A stretch of 34,416 nucleotides of DNA from Thermoleophilia bacterium (GTDB taxonomy: Bacteria; Actinomycetota; Thermoleophilia; Gaiellales; JAICJC01). The translations under genes were made by a program, and so were the position numbers. The DNA lies in NCBI GenBank assembly GCA_025934255.1, contig JAICYJ010000031.1:1-34416 (forward strand), written 5' to 3'. Positions within the stretch are counted from its first letter, which is position 1; every line of letters starts with the position of its first letter. The notes below the pieces were generated by a model. It was not told the origin of the DNA. It saw nothing but the letters and a program-made list of their open reading frames with translations, and made no database searches. Shown here in pieces: positions 1 through 7,397 of the stretch.

Positions 1-71
1 AGAGCCCGGGGAACCCGGCTCGCCTGCGGCGACTACTGGACGCTGCGGGCCTCGGCTGAGCGGCGGTGGGC

Positions 72-77
72 TAGGAT
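72..77 (+). promoter_or_regulatory. -10 box of tRNA-Trp
   Basis: TAGGAT lies 34 nt before the mature tRNA-Trp. This is a plausible sigma-A -10 element, but I see no convincing -35 at 16-18 nt. Nothing else is recognisable in positions 1-111. Confidence 0.45.
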
Positions 78-111
78 TGGCCGTGCGTGTGGGCGCGTTC
101 CGCACGCTCCG

Positions 112-184
<73 letters not shown>

Positions 185-241
185 TGAGGTCACAGCGCCC
201 CGGGACCCCCGTTCGAAGGCCTGGCACTGCCTCGCGGCGGG

Positions 242-247
242 TACTCT
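242..247 (+). promoter_or_regulatory. -10 box of a leaderless gene
   Basis: TACTCT is followed by 6 nt and then the ATG of the acetyltransferase gene. With no Shine-Dalgarno sequence, this is the spacing of a leaderless transcript and it recurs across the window. Confidence 0.5.
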
Positions 248-253
248 CGGGGT

Positions 254-697
254 ATGGGTGTCCTGCGCGAGGTCGTCGAGGCGGATCTGCCGGTGTTCTA
301 CGAGCACCAGCGCGATCCGGAGGCAACCGCGATGGCGGCGTTTCCTTCGCGCGACCGTGACGCGTTCATGGCGCACTGGGCGAGGACGCTCGCGAACGAC
401 TCCGCGCTGACGTGGACGATCGTCTGCGACGGCGAGGTCGCGGGCAACATCGGCTGCTGGGAGGCTGACGGGCGCATGCTCGTGGGCTACTGGATCGGGC
501 GAGAGTTCTGGGGCCGCGGGCTCGCGACGGCGGCCCTCGCCGAGGTCGCGGAGATCGTCGATACGCGTCCGGTGCAGGCGGAGGTCGTGACCACGAACGT
601 CGCCTCGATCCGCGTGCTCGAGAAGTGCGGGTTCATCCAGGTTGCAGCGCACGTGGGCGACGACGGGATCGAGGAGCTCGTCCTGGAGCTGCGCTGA
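254..697 (+). CDS. GNAT-family N-acetyltransferase
   Basis: This 147-residue protein is the usual size of a single GNAT domain. It probably transfers an acetyl group from acetyl-CoA to an unknown amine in the cytoplasm. The acetyl-CoA pyrophosphate loop is visible near residues 83-91 as REFWGRGLA, a form of the Q/RxxGxG/A signature. The later TTNVASIRVLEKCGF stretch is the helix typical of the RimJ/RimL-type subgroup. The ATG lies 6 nt after a TACTCT box and has no Shine-Dalgarno sequence, so it is probably translated from a leaderless mRNA. The gene stands alone between tRNA-Trp and a gene on the opposite strand. The substrate cannot be told from sequence. Confidence 0.88.
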   Translation: MGVLREVVEADLPVFYEHQRDPEATAMAAFPSRDRDAFMAHWARTLANDSALTWTIVCDGEVAGNIGCWEADGRMLVGYWIGREFWGRGLATAALAEVAEIVDTRPVQAEVVTTNVASIRVLEKCGFIQVAAHVGDDGIEELVLELR

Positions 698-765
698 TCT
701 GAGCTCGCCGGACTTTGCGAGCAGCACGACGCCCGCGTGATCACCTGCGAGCGCTGTCTTCATGA

Positions 766-1371
766 TCAATTGCCGCTGTTGGCGAACGCGCCCACGGCGG
801 CGTATCGGCCGGAATGGTCGTAGCTGATGTTGCCGTTGACCTTGAACTTCTGCGAGGCGAAGAGACCGAGGTCGCGGACGAGCAGCCCTTCGGGGAGGAG
901 GAGCCGCGGGTGTACCTCGTTGCCGGTTACGGGATTTGTGATCGGCTCTACTCGAAGCTCCGCGACGTCGCCCACCCGATAGTAGGATTGCCCGTTCGCG
1001 ACTTCGACCTGGTACGGCACGGGATCGGGGCCCTCAAGTCGATACGTGGTCGCGAACACCTCCCACGGGCCGCCGGCTCGCCCCTGCGCCAGCTCCGTAA
1101 GCGCTCGCCGTTGTGAATCGTCAGCCTTTTCGTCGATGAACGAGATCGCCTGGCCGCCTCCTTCATGAATCGCCCCGGGCCAGTCGGCGAAGATCGAGAA
1201 GTTCAACTCGTCGAGGACTGTCGTTCCGTAGCTGCCAGACTCGATGTGCCATGTCCAGCCGCCCTCGCACTTCCCCGTCGTCGGACGACCATTCACGTTG
1301 CAGGGACAGCCGTAGTCGCAGTTGCAGGCGATCATGAGCGTTCCCTTCAACGTCCAGGCGCGGGCTGTCAC
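766..1371 (-). CDS. DUF1326 domain protein (copy 1)
   Basis: This 201-residue protein starts at a GTG. It begins with the DUF1326 signature: an aromatic-rich lead-in followed by CxCxxxCPC (Cys16, 18, 22, 24; CNCDYGCPCN). The four closely spaced cysteines suggest a metal or redox site near the N terminus; this is inference, as the family has no agreed function. There is no signal peptide or membrane segment. Two more DUF1326 genes occur in the window (5484-6119 and 16371-16973). This copy diverges from them in having a longer C-terminal half. A GGTGGA stretch just before the GTG is a weak ribosome-binding site. The gene is convergent with the acetyltransferase gene. Confidence 0.85.
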   Translation of the reverse strand: MTARAWTLKGTLMIACNCDYGCPCNVNGRPTTGKCEGGWTWHIESGSYGTTVLDELNFSIFADWPGAIHEGGGQAISFIDEKADDSQRRALTELAQGRAGGPWEVFATTYRLEGPDPVPYQVEVANGQSYYRVGDVAELRVEPITNPVTGNEVHPRLLLPEGLLVRDLGLFASQKFKVNGNISYDHSGRYAAVGAFANSGN

Positions 1372-1534
1372 GGTCCACCGGTGCGCTGGCTGGCTCCAGG
1401 TCCCGCGCCCACCAGGAGCAAGGTCGCGCGGTAAACGGCGTTGAGGCTTAGAGGCGTTCCTGAATGCACCAAAGTTCCGTCCCCATCGTCAGGAAATCAC
1501 ATTCTACGGGCTGCCGCTTGGGGTGCTTGCAGGC

Positions 1535-1879
1535 TCACTCGTGCCGAACTATGTCGACCGAGATCTCCACCGCCGGAGTCGTCCCTCTGTTCTCGAGCCA
1601 GTGCGTGGTGTTCCGATCCTCGGGCCATCCCAACCCAGGCTCGTAGTCGGTGGCGGTTCCATCTCGATGGTCGGTGATCGTCCCCTGCAGTATGTAGACG
1701 ATGCCCGGCCTGTCTACATGGTCGTGCACCGGGCCGTAGACGGCTCCCGGCTCGAAGGTGACCAGACGCATGCGCAGCTGGCGTCCTGCCATGCCCTCGA
1801 TCTCGGGGCCTAGGTCGACCGTGCCAAGTGGCTCCGCCGTAACACCCTTCGTCTCAGGCGCCGCCTGTTCGTCGCTCAC
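1535..1879 (-). CDS. small cupin-domain protein
   Basis: This 114-residue single-domain cupin folds as a small beta-barrel that usually binds one metal ion. Cupin motif 1 is seen as GPVHDHVDRPGIVYILQG, giving His52 and His54 as ligands. Motif 2 appears around residues 84-96, with His93 as a third ligand. The reading frame stays open upstream, but I chose the GTG at 1877-1879. It has a strong GGAGAGGAG Shine-Dalgarno 7 nt before it, whereas the upstream residues are arginine-rich and unlike any cupin. A TAGGGT box at 1951-1956 on the minus strand could be its -10. The substrate is unknown; it may be an enzyme or a small-molecule sensor. Confidence 0.85.
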   Translation of the reverse strand: MSDEQAAPETKGVTAEPLGTVDLGPEIEGMAGRQLRMRLVTFEPGAVYGPVHDHVDRPGIVYILQGTITDHRDGTATDYEPGLGWPEDRNTTHWLENRGTTPAVEISVDIVRHE

Positions 1880-2056
1880 TGCGTGCTCCTCTCCGTGCTT
1901 CCGGGGCCGAACGGTCGACCATTCAACGCAGCTGGTCTCCGCCGCCGCCAACCCTACGAAAGCCCGGCGCCGCCGGCAAACGCCGCTGCGCCAACACCGG
2001 CGGGGTTCAGGTCTCCCGGCGGCGCACTGCTCGTGGCAGACCGCCGGCCGCGGGTG

Positions 2057-2062
2057 TAGGGT
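2057..2062 (+). promoter_or_regulatory. -10 box of a leaderless gene
   Basis: TAGGGT is followed by 7 nt and then the ATG at 2070, with no Shine-Dalgarno. It supports the short start chosen for the downstream helical protein. Confidence 0.5.
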
Positions 2063-2069
2063 CGCGCCA

Positions 2070-2321
2070 ATGGACGCGACCGCCGTTCTGCTCGCCAACC
2101 TGGCCGAGATCTACGACCAACTGCGCAAGCTGCGCGACACGGCCGGGCTCACCGAGGATGAGATTCGCGCCGTCGACGAGTTGCTCGCGGAGATCGACGA
2201 GCTCCCCAGCGACCAGCTGGTGAACATCGACGACATCGACTACCTCGCCAGCGCGGCCAGTCGCCTCAAGGCGACGCTCGAAGCCCGGGCGGCTCGCAAA
2301 CCTACGGATGGGCCGAGCTGA
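2070..2321 (+). CDS. small acidic helical protein, unknown function
   Basis: This 83-residue protein is not one I recognise. It reads as two or three amphipathic helices rich in Leu, Asp and Glu (for example NLAEIYDQLRKLRD and EIRAVDELLAEIDEL), then a basic tail (EARAARKP). It has no cysteines, signal peptide or membrane segment. The ATG at 2070 was chosen because a TAGGGT box ends 7 nt before it; the same frame stays open further upstream but that part is low-complexity basic sequence. Size and helicity could fit a small anti-sigma or adaptor protein, but the E-x3-S-x2-R-x3-Q-x3-D motif of RsiG is absent. Confidence 0.65.
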   Translation: MDATAVLLANLAEIYDQLRKLRDTAGLTEDEIRAVDELLAEIDELPSDQLVNIDDIDYLASAASRLKATLEARAARKPTDGPS

Positions 2322-2329
2322 CAGCTCGG
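2313..2329. repeat. 8-bp inverted repeat across a stop codon
   Basis: CCGAGCTG and CAGCTCGG are perfectly complementary around the stop codon of the small helical protein. There is no U-run, so a role in termination is uncertain. Confidence 0.35.
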
Positions 2330-2520
2330 TAGGCCGGGACTGGGCCGGCGCGGGCCCTGGCCCGAGGAAGAAACGCAGGGCAGACGCGATCGTCCTCTGG
2401 GCCAGAGCTGCGTGCCAGCGGCGGTGTTTCGCCGGTACCAACACGCCATCTACTCGGCGCGCCTCGGAAGAGGGGGTTTCTCCGAGACGGCGCGAGCCTA
2501 CCGTGCGAGCGGCCGGGCGT

Positions 2521-2563
2521 CCCTACCGCAAACCGGGAACACCCTCCCCAGTTTGCGGTAGGG
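2521..2563. repeat. perfect 13-bp inverted repeat, 17-nt loop
   Basis: CCCTACCGCAAAC at 2521-2533 is exactly complementary to GTTTGCGGTAGGG at 2551-2563. There is no T-run on either side, so it is not a classic terminator. Confidence 0.75.
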
Positions 2564-2611
2564 CGGACCCAGCGAGCTTCGCCGCCCACACACGCGGCGC
2601 GAGTGGGGGTG

Positions 2612-2646
2612 GCCCGTCCGGTGGCGGTTTCAACCACCGGACGGGC
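2612..2646. repeat. perfect 13-bp inverted repeat, 9-nt loop
   Basis: GCCCGTCCGGTGG at 2612-2624 is exactly complementary to CCACCGGACGGGC at 2634-2646. It lies about 115 nt past the stop of the M24 peptidase gene and could end that transcript, though no U-tract follows. Confidence 0.75.
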
Positions 2647-2761
2647 GCCCGAGGCGGGCACGGGCCGGCGTGGGCACGGGCGGCGCGTGCGTTCCAGTCC
2701 AGCCTACGTGGAGGAGTGCTGGTGTGTGGTGACGGTTTCGTGACAGTGAGTCACGCCGTGC

Positions 2762-3913
2762 CTACGGCCTGATCTCGAGGTCGTAGTCGTACTCGGTAAG
2801 GACGTCGCAGCCGCCGGCCGTGACGACGACCAGATCCTCCAGTCGTACGCCGCCGTAGTCCTTGCGGTAGACGCCCGGCTCGACCGTGACCACGTCACCC
2901 TGCTCGAGCGGCGTCGAGTCGCCCAGTCCCATGTACGGCGGCTCGTGCACCTCGACGCCGACGCCGTGCCCGAGGGAATGGAAGAAGTCCTCGTCGAGCG
3001 ACTCACCCTTCCCGAGCCCGCGCACCGTGCGGTAGCCGTCGCGCTCGATCACGTCGCAGGCGACCCCCCAGGGGGCGGTTCCGGGCACCCCGGCGGCGAT
3101 CGCCTCGGTGCTGCTCCGCAACGACTCGAGGATCGTGGCGTGCATCGCCCGCAGCCGCTCGCTTGCCTCGCCGAAGCAGAACGTGCGCGTCATGTCCGCG
3201 CAGTAGCGGCTCGCCTCGTGGCGCGGGAAGATGTCGATGATCACAGGCACGCCGGCGTGGATCGGGCCGTGGCCGAGCTCGTGGCCGAGCGCCGCTTGGG
3301 GGCCGGCCGCCACGATCGGCGGCTCGCCGGCGCAGCCGCGCTCGCGCAGGGTGTCGACGACCGCTCCGCGCACGCGCTCGCAGGTGAGCGTCTCGCCGTC
3401 CAGCTGGAGGGCGCCTCCGGCGTCCGGCGATGCGGAGCCGATCATGCCGCGCGCCGCGTCGAAGGCGGCCTCGGTGGCTCGCTGTGCAGCGCGCACTCCC
3501 TGCAGTTGGCCGGCGTCCTTGTGCCGCCGGCGCGTCGTGAACAGCACCCGGTCGGGCGTCAGCGCGATGCCCTTGCCGCGCAGGTAGTCGCCAAGTGCCA
3601 GCGGAAAGTTCGGCGGCACCGCCACCGCATTCAGGCCCGCGCGTTCCAGCATCCGCCGCACCGTCTCCATCCGCGCCTCGTCCAGCGGCCAGCCCTCGAG
3701 CACCAGGTCGCGGCCGCCGAACTCGTCCACCATCCAGATTTCGTTCGCGGTCGACTCGCGCCGGACGAGATCGACCTCGAGCTGGTTGGTGACGATGATG
3801 CGCCGATCGCCCGTCTCGAGGTACGTGAAGGGGTCGCCCACCGTGATCCCGGTGGCGACGAACATGTTGGCGTCGAGCAGCGAGTCGGCGTGGATCAGGA
3901 GGGCGTCGGGCAC
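2762..3913 (-). CDS. M24 family Xaa-Pro aminopeptidase
   Basis: This protein of about 383 residues is a cytoplasmic M24 metallopeptidase, probably releasing N-terminal residues that precede proline. The C-terminal pita-bread domain keeps all five dinuclear metal ligands: Asp227 (VIIDIFP), Asp240 (ADMTRTF), His316 (SLGHGVG), Glu345 (TVEPGVY) and Glu359 (RLED). The N-terminal half is the creatinase-like domain. I place the start at the GTG ending at 3913, because a TAGGTT box sits 7 nt before it. A TTG nine nt further upstream is the alternative but lies against that box. The protein is somewhat shorter than E. coli PepP. It stands alone, divergent from the PRC-barrel gene. Confidence 0.9.
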   Translation of the reverse strand: MPDALLIHADSLLDANMFVATGITVGDPFTYLETGDRRIIVTNQLEVDLVRRESTANEIWMVDEFGGRDLVLEGWPLDEARMETVRRMLERAGLNAVAVPPNFPLALGDYLRGKGIALTPDRVLFTTRRRHKDAGQLQGVRAAQRATEAAFDAARGMIGSASPDAGGALQLDGETLTCERVRGAVVDTLRERGCAGEPPIVAAGPQAALGHELGHGPIHAGVPVIIDIFPRHEASRYCADMTRTFCFGEASERLRAMHATILESLRSSTEAIAAGVPGTAPWGVACDVIERDGYRTVRGLGKGESLDEDFFHSLGHGVGVEVHEPPYMGLGDSTPLEQGDVVTVEPGVYRKDYGGVRLEDLVVVTAGGCDVLTEYDYDLEIRP

Positions 3914-3920
3914 GCCGGGC

Positions 3921-3926
3921 AACCTA
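3921..3926 (-). promoter_or_regulatory. -10 box of the M24 peptidase gene
   Basis: On the minus strand this reads TAGGTT, followed by 7 nt and the GTG chosen as start. The spacing implies a leaderless mRNA. Confidence 0.45.
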
Positions 3927-3945
3927 TCACGCTGGTAGCGTCACC

Positions 3946-3951
3946 TATGAT
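3946..3951 (+). promoter_or_regulatory. -10 box of the PRC-barrel gene
   Basis: TATGAT is a good -10 element. It predicts a 5' leader of about 35 nt that carries an AGGAG ribosome-binding site at 3980-3984. Confidence 0.5.
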
Positions 3952-3992
3952 CGGCGTGGTCGGCCGTCATCCCTTCGTCAGGAGTTGCAACT

Positions 3993-4640
3993 GTGCTGCT
4001 TCACCTCGGAACCAGTGTCGCGTGTAGCGACGGCGCACTCGGCGAGCTCGCCGACCTGGTCATCCACCCGGACACCCGGCGCGTGACGCATCTGGTCGTG
4101 GCGCCACACCACCGTCGTGACCAGGCCCGGCTCGTCCCGTTCGAGCTGGTGACGCCCGGGTCGGCCTCGAAGGAGATCCACCTCGACTCCACGACCGCCC
4201 AGGCACACGCGCTGCCCGAGGCTCAGCAGTACGCGTACGTCCGGATCGACGAGGGCCCACTCCCCGCAGACGACCCCGGCGCCGTGGGCATCGCGGACGT
4301 GATCAACGTGCCCATGGACGACTATGGCAGCACCTTCGCCGCGGCTCCGATCAGCTACGACGACCACATCTCGGTGATCTACGACCGGATCCCGCGGGGC
4401 GAGGTCGAAGAGCGGCACGCGAGCCAGGTGGTCGGGTCCGACGGCGAGCGGATCGGCCGTCTGGACGGGCTCGTCGTCGACGAACAGGGCACGATCACGC
4501 AGCTGGTGCTCGAGCGAGGTCACCTCTGGGGACGTCGCCGGGTGACGATCCCAGCCGACGCTGTCGCGCAGTTCGATATGGACGGCGTGACGCTCGCGAT
4601 CTCCAAGTCTCAGGTCTCGAAGATCCTCCCGGTCAGCTAG
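3993..4640 (+). CDS. PRC-barrel domain protein
   Basis: This 215-residue protein appears to have two PRC-barrel-like beta domains. One is near residues 1-60 (GELADLVIHPDTRRVTHLVV). The other is near 140-215 (GERIGRLDGLVVDEQGTITQ). PRC barrels are small adaptor domains found in RimM, photosynthetic reaction centre H subunits and many actinobacterial stress proteins. The GTG start has AGGAG 8 nt upstream. There is no signal peptide or membrane helix. The gene is convergent with the YihY gene, with stops only 6 nt apart. The exact role is unknown; a structural or RNA/membrane adaptor role is inference. Confidence 0.8.
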   Translation: MLLHLGTSVACSDGALGELADLVIHPDTRRVTHLVVAPHHRRDQARLVPFELVTPGSASKEIHLDSTTAQAHALPEAQQYAYVRIDEGPLPADDPGAVGIADVINVPMDDYGSTFAAAPISYDDHISVIYDRIPRGEVEERHASQVVGSDGERIGRLDGLVVDEQGTITQLVLERGHLWGRRRVTIPADAVAQFDMDGVTLAISKSQVSKILPVS

Positions 4641-4646
4641 GGACGA

Positions 4647-5441
4647 TCACCCCGCCGCGGCCGGCGCTGCCTCCGCGGCAGGCTGATCCTGGTCGGCGCC
4701 GGCCAGCACCGCTCCGGTCGTTGCCGACCCGATCAACACCACCGCCGCCGCGAACAGCCAGGACACGATCCCGAAGGTGGCTCCGATCAACCCGTAGCGG
4801 CGGGCGTCGGTGGACATGACGGCCGGCATGTAGACCCGTGACACAACCGCGAATACGGTCAGTGACACCGCCGTGAGAACGCCGGTCGCCAGCAGCCGCC
4901 GGCTCCGCACGCGGCCGCCCAGCAGGATGTACGGCGTGACGGCCCAGATCACCGATCCCAGCACCAGCGGCAGGTAGATGCGCAGCGCGCGGCTGTCGGC
5001 CTGCCGCAGCTGCGCGCGCAGCGGTGAGATGGCCGCGAAGTAGAGCGCGAAGCTGAACATCCAGATCAGCGCCCGGAACATGCCCCGTGCGCGGATCCGG
5101 GCCAGCCCCCACGCGTCTTCGTAGATCCGCTGCAGCGCCTGGGCCATGCTCAGCACCGCGTAGGCGAGGATCAGGATCCCGAGCGCGGAGATGCCGCCCC
5201 GCACCTGGTCTGGCGATGCGAACAGCTGGCGCACCGCGTCTGCGCCGGCACCGGTCAGCGAGAACCGCTCGACCAGCGCGTCGCCGAAGGAGGTGTCGGC
5301 GCCGAACACCGACGACGTCAGGATCGTGGTCGGGATCAGCGCGATGAACAGCTTCGACGACAGCGCCAGCGCGCGCTCGAGCGGCTCGACCATGATGAAC
5401 CGCTCGATGATCCTGCGCGCCAGCGCGACCAGGTCAGCCAC
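4647..5441 (-). CDS. YihY/BrkB-family membrane protein
   Basis: This 264-residue polytopic inner-membrane protein has about six hydrophobic segments, for example GILILAYAVLSMAQALQRIY, LIWMFSFALYFAAI and GIVSWLFAAAVVLIGSA. The Q-x-x-Y/F-x-x-x-W pattern near residues 102-110 (ALQRIYEDAW) is characteristic of the YihY/BrkB family. No biochemical function is settled for this family, despite old annotations as ribonuclease BN. It starts at a GTG with AGGAG 7 nt upstream. The C-terminal tail is Ala/Pro/Glu-rich and probably disordered. The DUF1326 gene upstream ends 43 nt before this start on the same strand, so co-transcription is likely. Confidence 0.85.
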   Translation of the reverse strand: MADLVALARRIIERFIMVEPLERALALSSKLFIALIPTTILTSSVFGADTSFGDALVERFSLTGAGADAVRQLFASPDQVRGGISALGILILAYAVLSMAQALQRIYEDAWGLARIRARGMFRALIWMFSFALYFAAISPLRAQLRQADSRALRIYLPLVLGSVIWAVTPYILLGGRVRSRRLLATGVLTAVSLTVFAVVSRVYMPAVMSTDARRYGLIGATFGIVSWLFAAAVVLIGSATTGAVLAGADQDQPAAEAAPAAAG

Positions 5442-5483
5442 CCGTTGCTCCTATGTCAAGCCGAGGACGGCGCGGGGCGCTGG

Positions 5484-6119
5484 TCACGGCCCGGCGTACG
5501 CGAATGCAGCTTCGTATCCGCAGCGTCCCGTGAAGCTGAACCGAAAATGCTGGTCGTCGGCCTCGAGCAGCTCGGCGACCACCTCACGGCCGGCCTGGTG
5601 GTGCCCCGGGATCACGCAGGACACCGCCCCCGGGTGCTGGAACGACTCGCGGACGCGCACGGTGACGGCGCGTCCGGCCCGGAACCAGCCGCCGCCGGGA
5701 GTGTGGTCGATCTCGATCCTGCTCGAAACCACCTCGAGCAGGTTGCTGGGCTTGAACGCCCATGGGAACTGTTCGAGCGCGGTACCACCCAGCCGCCCGG
5801 TGTACACGTCCTCGAGCGCACGCCGCTGGTTCTCGACCGCCCGCTCGTCCAGGTGCAACACCCAGTTCCAGGGCGACCGCGGCTGGTCATCGCTGTACCA
5901 GATCACCATCACCACGCACAGGCCGCCCACGTCCAGGTCGCCGATCATCCCCCGCTCGATCCGCCACGACAGCGAGCCGGTGCACTCGCCGTACGTCGAT
6001 CGCCCACCGCCGCTGCCGTCGATCCTGCGGCAGGGGCAGATCGCGTCGCAGTTGCAGGCCTCGAGATAGGTGCCGCTGAGGCTCCAGGGCGTGGGGCTGA
6101 CCTGTGGCTGGGCGGTCAT
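5484..6119 (-). CDS. DUF1326 domain protein (copy 2)
   Basis: This 211-residue DUF1326 protein has the cysteine signature at Cys22, 24, 28 and 30 (CNCDAICPCR). That motif follows the WSLSGTYLEA lead-in shared with the other copies. Further cysteines occur at CTGS and near the C terminus. Its ATG has a GGGAGG Shine-Dalgarno about 9 nt upstream. It is followed by the YihY gene on the same strand and is divergent from the HTH-GAF-GGDEF gene. Metal binding is inferred from the motif only; no signal peptide or membrane segment is visible. The motif and spacing match copies 1 and 3, so all three probably have related functions. Confidence 0.87.
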   Translation of the reverse strand: MTAQPQVSPTPWSLSGTYLEACNCDAICPCRRIDGSGGGRSTYGECTGSLSWRIERGMIGDLDVGGLCVVMVIWYSDDQPRSPWNWVLHLDERAVENQRRALEDVYTGRLGGTALEQFPWAFKPSNLLEVVSSRIEIDHTPGGGWFRAGRAVTVRVRESFQHPGAVSCVIPGHHQAGREVVAELLEADDQHFRFSFTGRCGYEAAFAYAGP

Positions 6120-6203
6120 CTGCGCAATCCTCCCACACCCGGCTACACCAGGATTTCACAGGCATATCACCGCTCCGCATCCCCTGGCCGAGGGTCGCCG
6201 TGG

Positions 6204-6209
6204 CAGGAT
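6204..6209 (+). promoter_or_regulatory. possible -10 box, leaderless
   Basis: CAGGAT is followed by 6 nt and the ATG at 6216. It differs from the window's usual TAGGAT-type box at the first base, so support is weaker. Confidence 0.3.
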
Positions 6210-6215
6210 CGGTTC

Positions 6216-7223
6216 ATGACCGAAGTGATGAGGTTGGTCGACAAGGAGCAGGTGGCGCGATCGCTGGGGGTGCGCCGCACGCAGGTGGGGAAAATGCTGG
6301 CGGCGCCGGGGTTTCCCCGGGCGGTCGGCTACTTCCGTGGCCGTCATGTATGGGACGAGGGCGCGGTGCAGAGCTGGGTCGACGCCGCGAACCGACCCCC
6401 GGCCGCGCTCAAGCTCGAACGCGCGCGCGCCGATCTGTCTCCCGTGGACAGGGAACAGCAGCTGCTTGCCATCGTGCAGGCCCAGACCGAGATCGCCGCA
6501 GCTCGGCCCGAGCCCGACGTGGTCATGCAGATCGTGGCGGCGCTCGCGCTCGAGGTGATCGGTGCGCAGGCGGCCGCGGTCGAGCTGGCCGGCGGCGGCC
6601 ACGACCACGTCCTCGGCACCATCACGCCTCACGGGCTGGATGCGCCGCTCGTCCACGACGGCAAGCCGGTCGGCACCCTCCGCGTGTACGCCGACCAGCC
6701 GCAGGCGTTCACCGCGGCCGACTCCGAGACACTGGCACTGTTGGCGGGCGCGGTCGCCGCTCACCTGGCGCATGCCTCGGCGCAGGCGCCCGCGCGGCAG
6801 CATGTCTGGGATGACGCGCTCACCGGCCTCGGCAACCGCCTTGCCTACGAGCGCCGGATCGCGCACGAGTGCGCGCGGCGCGGGCGGGGCGATGGCCTGC
6901 TCACGCTCGTGCTGGTCGATCTCGACGGCGCCCAGGGCGACGGCGTACGGCGTACGGTGGCAGCTGTGCTGCAGCGCTGGACGCGGTCGATCGATGGCGT
7001 CTTCAGGGTCGGTGAGGACCGGTTCGCGCTGATCCTGCCGGGCGCCGACGCGCAGTCGGGACGGGCGCTGACCGAGCGCATCGCCGGGCGGCTGGCGGAC
7101 GCTCATCCGCTGGCGGCTTCGGCCCGGTTCGGCGTCGCCCAGGCCGGCGACGAGGATCCCGAGCCGTTGTACGCCGCTGCCGAGGCGGAGCTGCTCCGCC
7201 TCCAGCACGCCGACGCTGCCTAG
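6216..7223 (+). CDS. HTH-GAF-degenerate GGDEF protein, putative c-di-GMP-responsive regulator
   Basis: This 335-residue protein combines three parts. Residues 1-58 form an excisionase/MerR-like helix-turn-helix (VARSLGVRRTQVGKML, then VWDEGAVQSWV). Residues 85-188 look like a GAF sensor. Residues 198-331 are a shortened GGDEF domain (DALTGLGNRLAYERRI). The catalytic signature is GEDRF (266-270) instead of GGDEF. The magnesium/GTP stretch after DLD is collapsed to GAQGDG, so cyclase activity should be lost. The allosteric I-site R257-S-I-D260 is kept, exactly five residues before the signature. That pattern suggests a c-di-GMP receptor linked to a DNA-binding domain. The same frame is open far upstream, but those codons overlap a divergent gene. 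Its stop shares CTAG with the gene on the opposite strand. Confidence 0.85.
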   Translation: MTEVMRLVDKEQVARSLGVRRTQVGKMLAAPGFPRAVGYFRGRHVWDEGAVQSWVDAANRPPAALKLERARADLSPVDREQQLLAIVQAQTEIAAARPEPDVVMQIVAALALEVIGAQAAAVELAGGGHDHVLGTITPHGLDAPLVHDGKPVGTLRVYADQPQAFTAADSETLALLAGAVAAHLAHASAQAPARQHVWDDALTGLGNRLAYERRIAHECARRGRGDGLLTLVLVDLDGAQGDGVRRTVAAVLQRWTRSIDGVFRVGEDRFALILPGADAQSGRALTERIAGRLADAHPLAASARFGVAQAGDEDPEPLYAAAEAELLRLQHADAA

Positions 7224-7387
7224 ATCGCCACCGACGGCGCCGTCTGGTGAGCGGTGCTGGGCGCCGGCGCCACTCGTGCGGGCGGAGGCGCGCCGTGGTG
7301 CGGGTTGGACTTGGCCGCCACGAACGCGACCATCGGCACCGCCACCAGGCCCAGGATGACCGCCGCTATGCGCAGGGTGTTGGTCAC
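7220..7387 (-). CDS. 55-residue single-pass membrane protein
   Basis: This is a short gene starting at a GTG. The product begins MTNTLRIAAVILGLVA and continues as one hydrophobic segment to about residue 25. It ends in a Pro/Ala-rich, probably extracytoplasmic tail (HHGAPPPARVAP). It could be a membrane-anchored small protein or an uncleaved signal anchor. It starts 10 nt after the stop of the zinc-ribbon gene on the same strand, which suggests an operon. Its TAG stop shares the CTAG tetramer with the converging HTH-GAF-GGDEF gene. No homologue is recognised. Confidence 0.6.
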   Translation of the reverse strand: MTNTLRIAAVILGLVAVPMVAFVAAKSNPHHGAPPPARVAPAPSTAHQTAPSVAI

Positions 7388-7397
7388 GAGCCCCGGC

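Larger units (their letters stand above)
2330..2761. other. intergenic structured region, no gene seen
   Basis: About 430 nt of very GC-rich sequence lies between the small helical protein and the M24 peptidase stop. No ORF here has a convincing start or protein-like composition. It holds two perfect 13-bp inverted repeats (listed separately). I looked on both strands for RNase P, tmRNA and SRP RNA core motifs and did not find them. An unannotated structured RNA, or stacked terminators for the two flanking genes, are the remaining ideas. Confidence 0.5.

Noticed and set aside
2070..2321. RsiG-like anti-sigma partner for WhiG
   Set aside because: The protein is small and helical, but the E-x3-S-x2-R-x3-Q-x3-D c-di-GMP motif is missing. 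No other ORF in the window shows that motif either.
2330..2761. RNase P RNA, tmRNA or SRP RNA in the structured gap
   Set aside because: The conserved core sequences of these RNAs were looked for on both strands and not found. The GTAGATGGC-like stretch on the minus strand is isolated.
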